Positions 1-5,170 are shown, counted from the first letter of the stretch. The stretch is 5,170 bases of DNA from Acidimicrobiales bacterium (GCA_030830415.1 JAURNB010000031.1:1-5170), one strand, 5' to 3'. Translations and numbers: made by a program. Notes: generated from the sequence alone by a model not told the origin.

Positions 1-723
1 CACCAGCAAGCCAACGTATGTAGAGAAAATGCCCACAATTGTTGCAACCACCATCATGATGCCAATGCGGCGCGCAAAAAGTGCACCCGTTGCTGCGGGC
101 GCAATGAGTAAACCCAGCACCAACAGCGTGCCAACTGTTTGAAAACTAGCCACCACGGTGAGAGCAACCATTGCCAACATGATGTTGTGGTATTTCTTCA
201 CCGAAAAACCTGAAGTTTCGGTAAGCCCATCGTCAACCGACAACAACAAAAATGGTCGGCGACAGAACCATGCAACAGCACACACTGCTACCAGCGCTAT
301 CAATTGCCACATCAAGTCGGAGTTGCTCACGCCTAGTACTTCACCAAACAAGATGTTTGTGAGGTCGCCTGCAAAAGACGATGACCTCGATTGAATAATG
401 ACCCCGAGTGCAAGCATCCCTACAAACAACAAGCCAATTGCCGTGTCTCCCGATAGTCGATACCGACGTGTCACCACGCTGACACCTGACATCATGACTC
501 CTGCACCAATTGCTGCCCCGAGCACACCAGAAAAGCCGAACAACAATGCTGCAGCTACTCCGGGAACAACACCGTGGGCTAATGCATCACCAGCAAATGC
601 GAGACCACGCAACACAACAAATGTTCCTGCAACCGCACAAATGGCAGACACCAAAATGCCGGCGTAGAGCGATTGGCGCAAGAACTCGTTATCGGTGAAT
701 GGCCCGAAGAGAAAGTTTCCCAC
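1..723 (-). CDS. znuB: Zinc/manganese-type ABC transporter permease, ZnuB-like (C-terminus cut by window edge)
   Basis: This is the membrane permease of a metal-uptake ABC transporter (ABC-3 family), which moves zinc or a similar divalent metal delivered by the binding protein encoded just upstream. The visible 241 residues are strongly hydrophobic, with about seven membrane segments. Two family hallmarks are clear: GDALAHGVVPG at about residues 45-55, and the segment at about 192-212 that contains QTVGTLLVLGLLIAPAATG. Family members are usually 270-300 residues, so perhaps 30-60 residues lie beyond position 1. The start is GTG at 723-721. An in-frame TAG lies two codons upstream (727-729), and the nearby ATG at about 735 runs straight into a stop, so no earlier start is possible. 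There is no convincing ribosome-binding site. The gene follows the binding-protein gene after 17 bases, which suggests co-transcription and translational coupling. The family call is secure. Zinc rather than manganese is inferred from the partner protein and operator. Confidence 0.93.
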   Translation of the reverse strand, partial: MGNFLFGPFTDNEFLRQSLYAGILVSAICAVAGTFVVLRGLAFAGDALAHGVVPGVAAALLFGFSGVLGAAIGAGVMMSGVSVVTRRYRLSGDTAIGLLFVGMLALGVIIQSRSSSFAGDLTNILFGEVLGVSNSDLMWQLIALVAVCAVAWFCRRPFLLLSVDDGLTETSGFSVKKYHNIMLAMVALTVVASFQTVGTLLVLGLLIAPAATGALFARRIGIMMVVATIVGIFSTYVGLLV

Positions 724-740
724 GCTCTAGTTCATCAGAT

Positions 741-1691
741 TCACGAGAGCCCGCCGGCGATTGCCGTTGCGAGTTGGGTCATCATGTCGTCATAGCCGCC
801 ATTTTCAGGCAATACATGGGTTGATAGTTCCACCACATCAACACCAACTTCTTTGGCAATTTGATCTACCACGTCGGCGGGGGTTCCTAGCTCGGTGAAA
901 ATTGCCTTGACCCCATTCTCTTGTGCCACAACCTTGAGATCTGCAAGCGAACCAGCCGATGCTTCTGCCGCTGTTGAAAAACCGGGAATGACTGCACCAA
1001 CAACAGTGCAGCCGTAACGTGTCGCAAAGTAACCAAGCGAGTCGTGACCGGTGACAAGTTTGCACTCATCAACTGTGGTCATAATCTCGCGAACTTTTGC
1101 GCTCAGTGCCTTGAGTTCACCAACAACTGCTGTTGCCTCTGCGGCGAAATCTTTTCCTGTTGCTAACTGCAATGCTTTCCCTAATGCAGGAATTGATTCA
1201 GCAAGTGTTTCGGGGTCGAGCCATACGTGTGGATCTTCTGTGCCATGGCCGTGATCATCTTCACCTTCATGGCCCTCTTCTTTTTCAGCAGCATCAAGAA
1301 GCGTGACGTGATCTGCAATATGGAACATCGGAACACCCGACTTCGCTGCTTGGAGCAATGAGTCTTCCAAGCCTTCTTCCAAGTCGAGACCATTCGACAC
1401 CACGAGGCTTGCATTATTGATGGTTTCTACATCTTTCGCCGATGGTTCGAAATCGTGTTGATCTTGACCGTTCGGGATGAGCACCGTCACCGTGGCCGCA
1501 TCGCCAACGAGGCGTGACACCACATCACCAATTGCGCTGTAGGTCACCACAACGTTCATCGGCGCTGTCGTATCGAGTGTTGTTGCTGTGCCACTTTCAC
1601 TTGTGGACGATGAGTCAGAGGAGCAAGCAGATACTGCAACGAGCAACGCAGTTGCGGAGGCAATGAGAAAGGAGCGACGAGGAGATGACAT
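741..1691 (-). CDS. znuA: Zinc ABC transporter substrate-binding lipoprotein, ZnuA-like (cluster A-I)
   Basis: This extracytoplasmic lipoprotein captures divalent metal for the ABC permease encoded downstream. Residue numbers are for the 316-residue form starting at ATG 1691. The signal region has paired arginines in SPRRSFL (R5, R6), a hydrophobic stretch, and a lipobox VSAC with the lipidated Cys at 23, so Tat export followed by lipidation is likely. Metal ligands typical of the ZnuA/TroA family are visible: H79 in QDQHDFEPS, H155 in DPHVWLDP and H216 in TGHDSLGYF. His at the third site, where manganese binders usually have Glu, favours zinc. A His- and acid-rich loop (about 138-150, GHEGEDDHGHG) precedes the second ligand, as in zinc-binding members. 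The usual fourth ligand near the C-terminus is not obvious. C210 and C228 could form a disulfide. GTG at 1694 is an equally readable in-frame start. ATG 1691 was chosen because it falls where transcription would begin from the possible -10 at 1698-1703. Confidence 0.94.
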   Translation of the reverse strand: MSSPRRSFLIASATALLVAVSACSSDSSSTSESGTATTLDTTAPMNVVVTYSAIGDVVSRLVGDAATVTVLIPNGQDQHDFEPSAKDVETINNASLVVSNGLDLEEGLEDSLLQAAKSGVPMFHIADHVTLLDAAEKEEGHEGEDDHGHGTEDPHVWLDPETLAESIPALGKALQLATGKDFAAEATAVVGELKALSAKVREIMTTVDECKLVTGHDSLGYFATRYGCTVVGAVIPGFSTAAEASAGSLADLKVVAQENGVKAIFTELGTPADVVDQIAKEVGVDVVELSTHVLPENGGYDDMMTQLATAIAGGLS

Positions 1692-1697
1692 CACCCC

Positions 1698-1703
1698 ACT
1701 GTA
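1698..1703 (-). promoter_or_regulatory. Possible -10 element of the znuA promoter
   Basis: Read on the minus strand these bases are TACAGT, which fits the loose actinobacterial -10 pattern TANNNT. If the final T is at -7, the first transcribed base is the A of the znuA ATG at 1691, giving a leaderless messenger. No good -35 is visible 16-18 bases upstream; AAGTGA is the best available and is poor. A short degenerate match like this is common by chance, so the support is mostly its placement next to the palindrome and the start codon. Confidence 0.3.
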
Positions 1704-1710
1704 TCAGTAA

Positions 1711-1725
1711 TGAGAACCGTTCTCA
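1711..1725. promoter_or_regulatory. Zur/Fur-type operator, perfect 7-1-7 palindrome
   Basis: TGAGAAC-C-GTTCTCA is a perfect inverted repeat of two 7-base arms around one central base. Zur and Fur boxes commonly have this architecture, with TGA and TCA at the ends and AA/TT inside. It lies in the 37 bases between the methyltransferase stop codon and the znuA start. If znuA starts transcription near 1691, the palindrome covers about -20 to -34, where a bound repressor would block RNA polymerase. Zinc-loaded Zur repressing the znuA-znuB genes is the expected logic. The palindrome is seen directly; assignment to Zur rather than Fur or another family member rests on the genes beside it. Confidence 0.78.
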
Positions 1726-1728
1726 CTT

Positions 1729-2232
1729 TTAATTTTTCTCATGCTCAAGGAGCCAGATTTTTCGCTCTAATCCTCCACCAAAGCCAGTCAATGAGCCATT
1801 TGCCCCGACCACTCGGTGGCAAGGCAACACAATGGCCACCGGGTTGCGCCCATTGGCGCCGCCCACGGCGCGCACCGCCGCGGGGCGCCCTACCCATTTC
1901 GCTTGTTGCCCATAGGAAGTGGTCTCGCCGTAAGGAATGCGCGCCAACGAATTCCACACCTCCATTTGAAAGGGAGTCCCCAACAAGTCGAGCTTCACTG
2001 CAAACACGGTGCGTTGACGATCGAAGTACTCGCCGAGTTGCGCCTCAGCAGTTGCGATAAAGCCAGCAGCTTGTTCGCGTTCTTTTGCAGAAAATGATTC
2101 TGCAACAACGAAACGCTCCACAATGTCGTTCTCGAATTGCACACCGGTGAGCCCACGTGAGGATGCACTCAAAGTCAATATTCCAACTGGAGACGCGATG
2201 GATCTAGATACAGCAACCACCACAGGCTTCAT
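1729..2232 (-). CDS. ogt: Methylated-DNA--[protein]-cysteine S-methyltransferase (O6-alkylguanine-DNA alkyltransferase)
   Basis: This suicide DNA-repair protein transfers the alkyl group from O6-alkylguanine (and O4-alkylthymine) to its own cysteine. The 167 residues match the usual 160-180 for stand-alone Ogt/MGMT proteins. The C-terminal catalytic domain is complete: FQMEVWNSLARIPYGETTSY at about 88-107, the arginine-finger region RAVGGANGRNPV at 121-132, and the active site PCHRVVGANG with nucleophile Cys138. The FGGGLERKIWLLEHE tail is typical. The N-terminal ribonuclease-H-like domain (about 1-80) is present but less conserved. The frame stays open upstream to 2805 across the opposite-strand exporter gene. 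ATG 2232 was chosen because the family fold begins a few residues before ASPVG and nothing upstream looks like this protein. A GTG pair about 12 codons upstream is a weaker alternative. No Shine-Dalgarno is seen. The Ada N-terminal activator domain is absent, so this is a repair enzyme and not a regulator. It may be co-transcribed with znuA, which starts 37 bases beyond its stop. Confidence 0.95.
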   Translation of the reverse strand: MKPVVVAVSRSIASPVGILTLSASSRGLTGVQFENDIVERFVVAESFSAKEREQAAGFIATAEAQLGEYFDRQRTVFAVKLDLLGTPFQMEVWNSLARIPYGETTSYGQQAKWVGRPAAVRAVGGANGRNPVAIVLPCHRVVGANGSLTGFGGGLERKIWLLEHEKN

Positions 2233-2265
2233 GCGTTGAGTTTGCCATAGCAGTGGCCTATCTCT

Positions 2266-2291
2266 CACCACAACGCCATTCAGTTGTAGTG
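2266..2291. repeat. Imperfect inverted repeat in the divergent ogt/MFS promoter gap
   Basis: CACCACAAC (2266-2274) and GTTGTAGTG (2283-2291) are inverted copies matching at 8 of 9 bases, separated by 8 bases. The arms are 17 bases apart centre to centre, so they lie close to the same face of the helix. The repeat occupies much of the 69-base gap between the divergently transcribed methyltransferase and exporter genes and ends 10 bases before the exporter ATG. It could be an operator for a dimeric repressor such as a TetR- or MarR-type protein, or a hairpin in the exporter leader. No regulator gene is in the window, so the role is inference. Confidence 0.4.
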
Positions 2292-2301
2292 TGCAAGTGC
2301 T

Positions 2302-3810
2302 ATGTCGACACAATCCCCCAATGCCGACGGCGCATATTCGCGGCGTCAAATTCTCATTATTTTTTCTGGCCTCATGGCCGGCATGAGCCTTGCATCGCTC
2401 GATGGAACCGCCGTGAATACCGCGCTCGCCACGATGGTTGCCGACCTTGGTGGGCTCAGCGCATACGCATGGATTGGTACGTCGTATTTGCTGACGTCCA
2501 CAGTTGCCAATGCACTTTTTGGAAAATTGAGCGACATCTATGGTCGCAAACGTCTTTTTCAAATAGCTATCATCACCTTCCTCATCGGTTCCATTGGTTG
2601 CGGAGTTGCGCAGTCGATGCTGACGCTCATTGTTTCTCGTGGAGTTCAAGGCATTGGCGGTGGTGGGCTTATGGCTATTGCATTCGTCATCATTGGCGAT
2701 GTTGTGCCACCCCGTGAGCGTGGACGCTATGTAGGTCTCATTACGAGTGTCTTTGCAGTTGGCAGTGTGGTTGGCCCGCTCATGGGCGGCTTTTTTGTCG
2801 AACAACTCAGCTGGCGCTGGATCTTTTTCATCAATATCCCCATCGGGATTGTTGCTCTTGTCATCACCTCTCGCGCTTTACGTATGCCAGTGCAGCGTCT
2901 CGACCGTCAGGTCGACTACTTAGGTGCAGCGCTTCTCACTGGTTCCGTTACCTGTCTGATTTTGTTTTTGTCGTGGTCGTCGAAAGAGTACGGCTGGGGT
3001 TCTGCTCTTTCTATAGTTCTGGCAATCGCTGCAGCATTACAAGCAGTCGGTTTTGTGCAATGGGAAAAGCGCGCTTCCGAGCCCATCATGCCGCTGCATC
3101 TTTTCCGCATCGACGTACTGCGGGTCACCATTCCCCTTGTCACTTTTGCTGGTGTCATCATTTATGGCGCAAATGCTTTTATTCCGCTCTACCTGCAAGC
3201 CATCACAGGATTTTCTCCTACTAATTCCGGACTCCTCCTCGTGCCCATCATGGTTGGGGTCACACTCATGAGTATTTCTACTGGGCGCCGCATGGCGGTT
3301 ACGGGCAAGTACAAACATTGGCCAATATTTGGCGCATCATCCCTCAGTCTCGGCATGGTGCTTTTGTCGCAGATGTCGCAGAGTGGTTTAGGTCTTGCTT
3401 CAGCGCTCGTCGGCATGTTCTGTGTGGGGGTTGGTATTGGCAGCATCATGCCAACGGCGACGTTGGCAACTCAAAACGCTGTGGAGTGGAGCGACCTTGG
3501 TGTAGCTAGTTCCGTCATCACATTCTTTCGAACGCTCGGTGGAGTCGTTGGCCTCGCTGCATTTGGCGCGCTGTTGAATTCAAATATTGAAGGACAAATT
3601 GACGAGAAGTACCTTCAAGCTCCGCGACAAATTAAGAATCTTCAAGAACCGCTGCGCGGCGATGTGCTGCGCGTTCTTGGAGACGGAATCACCAACTTGT
3701 ATGCCGTGGCCATACCCATTGCCATCGTGGTGCTGATTATTGCTACTCGATTGCCAGAACGCCCGCTGCGCAAAACCTCAGGTATGCAAGAAAGTAACGC
3801 TGTCGAATAA
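2302..3810 (+). CDS. MFS transporter, DHA2 (EmrB/QacA) family, 14 membrane helices, probable drug/proton exporter
   Basis: This inner-membrane secondary transporter probably exports hydrophobic compounds in exchange for protons. At 502 residues with about 14 hydrophobic segments it has the size and layout of DHA2 exporters. The family motifs appear in order: the helix 1 motif LDGTAVNTAL (33-42, with D34); motif A GKLSDIYGRKR (74-84) in the loop after helix 2; motif B R113...Q116-G117 in helix 4; and the antiporter motif C GSVVGPLMGG (154-163) in helix 5, followed by SWRWIFFINIPIG. The proline that usually ends the helix 1 motif (ALP) is replaced (ALA), a small departure. The ATG at 2302 has no Shine-Dalgarno, and the short N-terminal tail before helix 1 is normal. 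It is transcribed away from the methyltransferase gene across a 69-base gap and converges on the acyl-CoA dehydrogenase gene. The substrate cannot be told from sequence. A metabolite or siderophore exporter role is possible as well as drug efflux. Confidence 0.93.
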   Translation: MSTQSPNADGAYSRRQILIIFSGLMAGMSLASLDGTAVNTALATMVADLGGLSAYAWIGTSYLLTSTVANALFGKLSDIYGRKRLFQIAIITFLIGSIGCGVAQSMLTLIVSRGVQGIGGGGLMAIAFVIIGDVVPPRERGRYVGLITSVFAVGSVVGPLMGGFFVEQLSWRWIFFINIPIGIVALVITSRALRMPVQRLDRQVDYLGAALLTGSVTCLILFLSWSSKEYGWGSALSIVLAIAAALQAVGFVQWEKRASEPIMPLHLFRIDVLRVTIPLVTFAGVIIYGANAFIPLYLQAITGFSPTNSGLLLVPIMVGVTLMSISTGRRMAVTGKYKHWPIFGASSLSLGMVLLSQMSQSGLGLASALVGMFCVGVGIGSIMPTATLATQNAVEWSDLGVASSVITFFRTLGGVVGLAAFGALLNSNIEGQIDEKYLQAPRQIKNLQEPLRGDVLRVLGDGITNLYAVAIPIAIVVLIIATRLPERPLRKTSGMQESNAVE

Positions 3811-3817
3811 TTATTCG
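3804..3817. repeat. Perfect 14-bp palindrome spanning two abutting convergent stop codons
   Basis: CGAATAATTATTCG reads identically on both strands. Its centre is the junction between the exporter stop TAA (3808-3810) and the dehydrogenase stop, which is TTA on the plus strand (3811-3813). Both proteins end in a GAA glutamate codon followed by TAA, which makes most of the symmetry. There is no loop and no following T-run on either strand, so it does not look like an intrinsic terminator. Confidence 0.6.
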
Positions 3818-5052
3818 CCGGCAGCCTTTGGCTCTTTCGGCAAACCAAGTACGCGTTCTCCCACAATGTTGCGCTGAATTTGGCTGGTGCCGCCCCAAAT
3901 GGTTTCCGAACGCGAGAAGAAGAACGACGACATCATCGGGCTCACGGGGTAACCCGCACGACGCTTGTCGCGCGAAGTTCCTGGCCACGAACCAATGTCG
4001 GAACCAGCATCGACCAACATTGCTTCCGCCCCAAAAATATCGAGTGCAAGCTCCAACGCCGTTTTATGCATTTCAGACCAAAACATTTTGTTTGATGCAC
4101 CAAGCGCAGCAACGCCGAGATCTTTTGTTTTATTCACCGTGGCGGTGAGTGAACGCAAACCGTTAATGCGAAGAATTTGAATTTTGGTGTAATAGGTCAT
4201 GAGGCGTTGACGAATCATTGGGTCATCGATGATGCCGCGACGCTTTGCTGTAGCCACCATCAACTTGTATTCCTCTTCGAAACGGCGGTATCCGGTTGTT
4301 GCACTCATGCCGCGCTCGAAAGCAAGCGTGCTGTTTGCAACTTGCCAACCGTTATTGACGCCTCCAACAACATTGTCTTTCGGACAACGAGCATCGGTAA
4401 AGAACACTTCACAGAACTCTGCGGTGCCGTCGGGCTGAACAATGCCACGTACTTCAACACCCGATTGCTTCATGGGCACCAACAAGTACGAAATGCCTTT
4501 GTGCTTTGGTGAATTGGGGTCGGTACGTGTGAGCAAGAAGCAATAGTCGGCGTGGTGGCCTTGTGTGGTCCAAACTTTTTGGCCATTAATGACCCACTCA
4601 TCACCATCGAGCACCGCGGTGGTTTTCAAACTTGCCAAGTCGCTCCCGCTGTTTGGCTCACTGAAACCTTGGCACCAGCGCGACTGACCGCGAAGAATTT
4701 TCGGCAAGAACTCTTGTTTCTGTTCTTCTGTTCCCCATTGCAAAATAGTTGGCCCCACCAATGTGTCGCCAAAGAAGTCGGCGCGCATTGGAGCCTTTGC
4801 GTTGGCGAACTCTTCCGCAAGCACAACACCTTCCATCACGCTCAAACCGCGACCGCCGTACTCCACTGGCCAAGTCGCGCAGATCCATCCTCCGCCGTAC
4901 AACTTTGCAGGCCATGACTCGTTGAACGCTTTGCGTTCTTCTGGCGTCATTTCAAAACCAGCATCAAACCACCCCGCAGGGAGATTCTCTTTCAACCAGG
5001 TGCGGATTTCTCCACGAAATTTTTCAGCAGCGGCGGGGTAAGTCAATTCCAT
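3811..5052 (-). CDS. Acyl-CoA dehydrogenase family protein (FAD flavoenzyme)
   Basis: This cytoplasmic flavoprotein oxidises an acyl-CoA thioester to the trans-2-enoyl-CoA, passing electrons to electron-transferring flavoprotein. The 413 residues cover all three domains: the N-terminal helical domain (about 5-120, with FRGEIRTWLKENLP and GTEEQKQEFLPKIL), the beta domain (about 125-235, with GFSEPNSGSDLAS at 129-141 and WTTQGHHADYC at 161-171), and the C-terminal helical domain ending in IWGGTSQIQRNIVGERVLGLP. The catalytic Glu of medium-chain enzymes, in the Y-E-G-T motif, is Gly387 here. Glu246 in FERG sits where isovaleryl-CoA and long-chain enzymes carry their base and may substitute. ATG 5052 was chosen because MELTYPAAAEKFRGE matches the usual start of this subfamily; ATG 5094 would add 14 unrelated residues overlapping the upstream frame. 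The start lies 10 bases after an upstream stop, so translation may be coupled. Candidate substrates include fatty, branched or steroid side-chain acyl-CoAs; the sequence does not decide. Confidence 0.94.
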   Translation of the reverse strand: MELTYPAAAEKFRGEIRTWLKENLPAGWFDAGFEMTPEERKAFNESWPAKLYGGGWICATWPVEYGGRGLSVMEGVVLAEEFANAKAPMRADFFGDTLVGPTILQWGTEEQKQEFLPKILRGQSRWCQGFSEPNSGSDLASLKTTAVLDGDEWVINGQKVWTTQGHHADYCFLLTRTDPNSPKHKGISYLLVPMKQSGVEVRGIVQPDGTAEFCEVFFTDARCPKDNVVGGVNNGWQVANSTLAFERGMSATTGYRRFEEEYKLMVATAKRRGIIDDPMIRQRLMTYYTKIQILRINGLRSLTATVNKTKDLGVAALGASNKMFWSEMHKTALELALDIFGAEAMLVDAGSDIGSWPGTSRDKRRAGYPVSPMMSSFFFSRSETIWGGTSQIQRNIVGERVLGLPKEPKAAGE

Positions 5053-5062
5053 CCCCCCATCA

Positions 5063-5170
5063 TTACCCACGGGTAGCGGTTTTGCGAAGTGCATCGGAAT
5101 TTACGCAGATGTCACAATTGCCACACATTGCCGAGACACTCACTTTGTACGTTTCCACCATGAGTTCAGC
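5063..5170 (-). CDS. C-terminal end of an upstream gene, possibly RecQ-like helicase (zinc-binding motif CGNCDIC)
   Basis: A reading frame entering from the right edge stays open for 35 codons and ends at TAA (5065-5063), followed at once by an in-frame TGA. It encodes a short tail with C16-G-N-C19-D-I-C22, then about 13 polar residues. C-x2-C-x2-C with this exact CGNCD core is characteristic of the RecQ zinc-binding subdomain, where it follows a CRR motif by about 15 residues. Here the first cysteine would fall just outside the window, which fits. The YFGE motif usual between them is not recognisable, so the family call is tentative; another zinc protein is possible. A ferredoxin-type cluster is unlikely because no fourth cysteine follows. 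The frame lies on the same strand as the acyl-CoA dehydrogenase gene and ends 10 bases before its ATG, so the two are probably co-transcribed. Confidence 0.5.
   Translation of the reverse strand, partial: AELMVETYKVSVSAMCGNCDICVNSDALRKTATRG

Noticed and set aside
158..698. Plus-strand open frames at 158-394, 398-667 and 510-698.
   Set aside because: They are antisense to the permease gene, whose minus-strand translation has clear family motifs; the plus-strand products are low in hydrophobic content and match nothing recognisable.
1711..1740. On the plus strand the palindrome TGAGAA-CCG-TTCTCA is followed by CTTTTAATTTTT, resembling an intrinsic terminator.
   Set aside because: No plus-strand gene lies upstream to be terminated, the stem is only 6 pairs with low GC, and position and symmetry fit an operator for the minus-strand znuA better.
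2233..2805. The methyltransferase frame stays open upstream for 191 more codons, giving an apparent 358-residue protein.
   Set aside because: The extension is entirely antisense to the exporter gene beyond 2302, is rich in Asn, Thr, Arg and His with no domain, and the 167-residue form already has the full normal length of the family.
3818..3840. AGCC-TTT-GGCT at the end of the dehydrogenase gene as a possible terminator hairpin.
   Set aside because: The stem is only 4 pairs with a 3-base loop, it lies inside coding sequence, and no T-run follows on either strand.
3828..4917. Several plus-strand frames of 70-120 codons opposite the acyl-CoA dehydrogenase.
   Set aside because: They are shadows of a well-conserved coding sequence; none has a ribosome-binding site or recognisable domain.
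5117..5132. Direct repeat ATTGCC-ACAC-ATTGCC with a 10-base period.
   Set aside because: It is a short repeat within the minus-strand coding tail, not a promoter region, and easily arises by chance.
5160..5170. An ATG on the plus strand at 5160 that could start a divergent gene beyond the edge.
   Set aside because: Only 11 bases are visible, there is no ribosome-binding site, and the same bases are better explained by the minus-strand frame carrying CGNCDIC.

Overview
This window is about 5.2 kb of bacterial chromosome, densely packed with genes and with no stretch over 120 bases lacking one. Three things point to an actinobacterium: an acyl-CoA dehydrogenase of the 'GGTSQIQRN' type common in that phylum, a lipoprotein with a twin-arginine signal, and several start codons with no Shine-Dalgarno sequence. 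By eye the base composition is roughly balanced. That would suit an intermediate-GC lineage, for example an aquatic member of the Acidimicrobiia, but the assignment is an inference only.

Layout from left to right. Positions 1-1691 (minus strand) hold a zinc-type ABC uptake locus. The metal-binding lipoprotein (ZnuA-like, 741-1691) comes first, followed 17 bases later by the membrane permease (ZnuB-like, 1-723, cut by the window edge). The 37 bases upstream of the lipoprotein contain a perfect 7-1-7 palindrome of Fur/Zur type (1711-1725). It sits between a possible -10 element and where the -35 would be, so zinc-responsive repression is the natural reading. No ATPase gene is present between or upstream of the two genes. 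Directly upstream, on the same strand, is a methylated-DNA-protein cysteine methyltransferase (1729-2232), which repairs O6-alkylguanine.

A 69-base divergent gap with an imperfect inverted repeat (2266-2291) separates the methyltransferase from a plus-strand gene for a 14-helix MFS exporter of the DHA2 (EmrB/QacA) family (2302-3810). The exporter gene runs head-on into an acyl-CoA dehydrogenase gene on the minus strand (3811-5052). Their stop codons abut with no base between and form the centre of a perfect 14-base palindrome.

Upstream of the dehydrogenase, on the same strand and ending 10 bases before its start, is the last part of another reading frame (5063-5170). It carries a CGNCDIC motif that matches the zinc-binding site near the C-terminus of RecQ helicases, so the next gene outside the window may be recQ-like.

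The genes do not form one pathway. The window reads as ordinary core or housekeeping sequence: zinc uptake, DNA alkylation repair, efflux, and acyl-CoA oxidation. I see no mobile element, CRISPR array, RNA gene or evident new system. The points most worth checking are the Zur-like operator with a possible leaderless start, the RecQ-like tail, and the relocated catalytic base of the acyl-CoA dehydrogenase.
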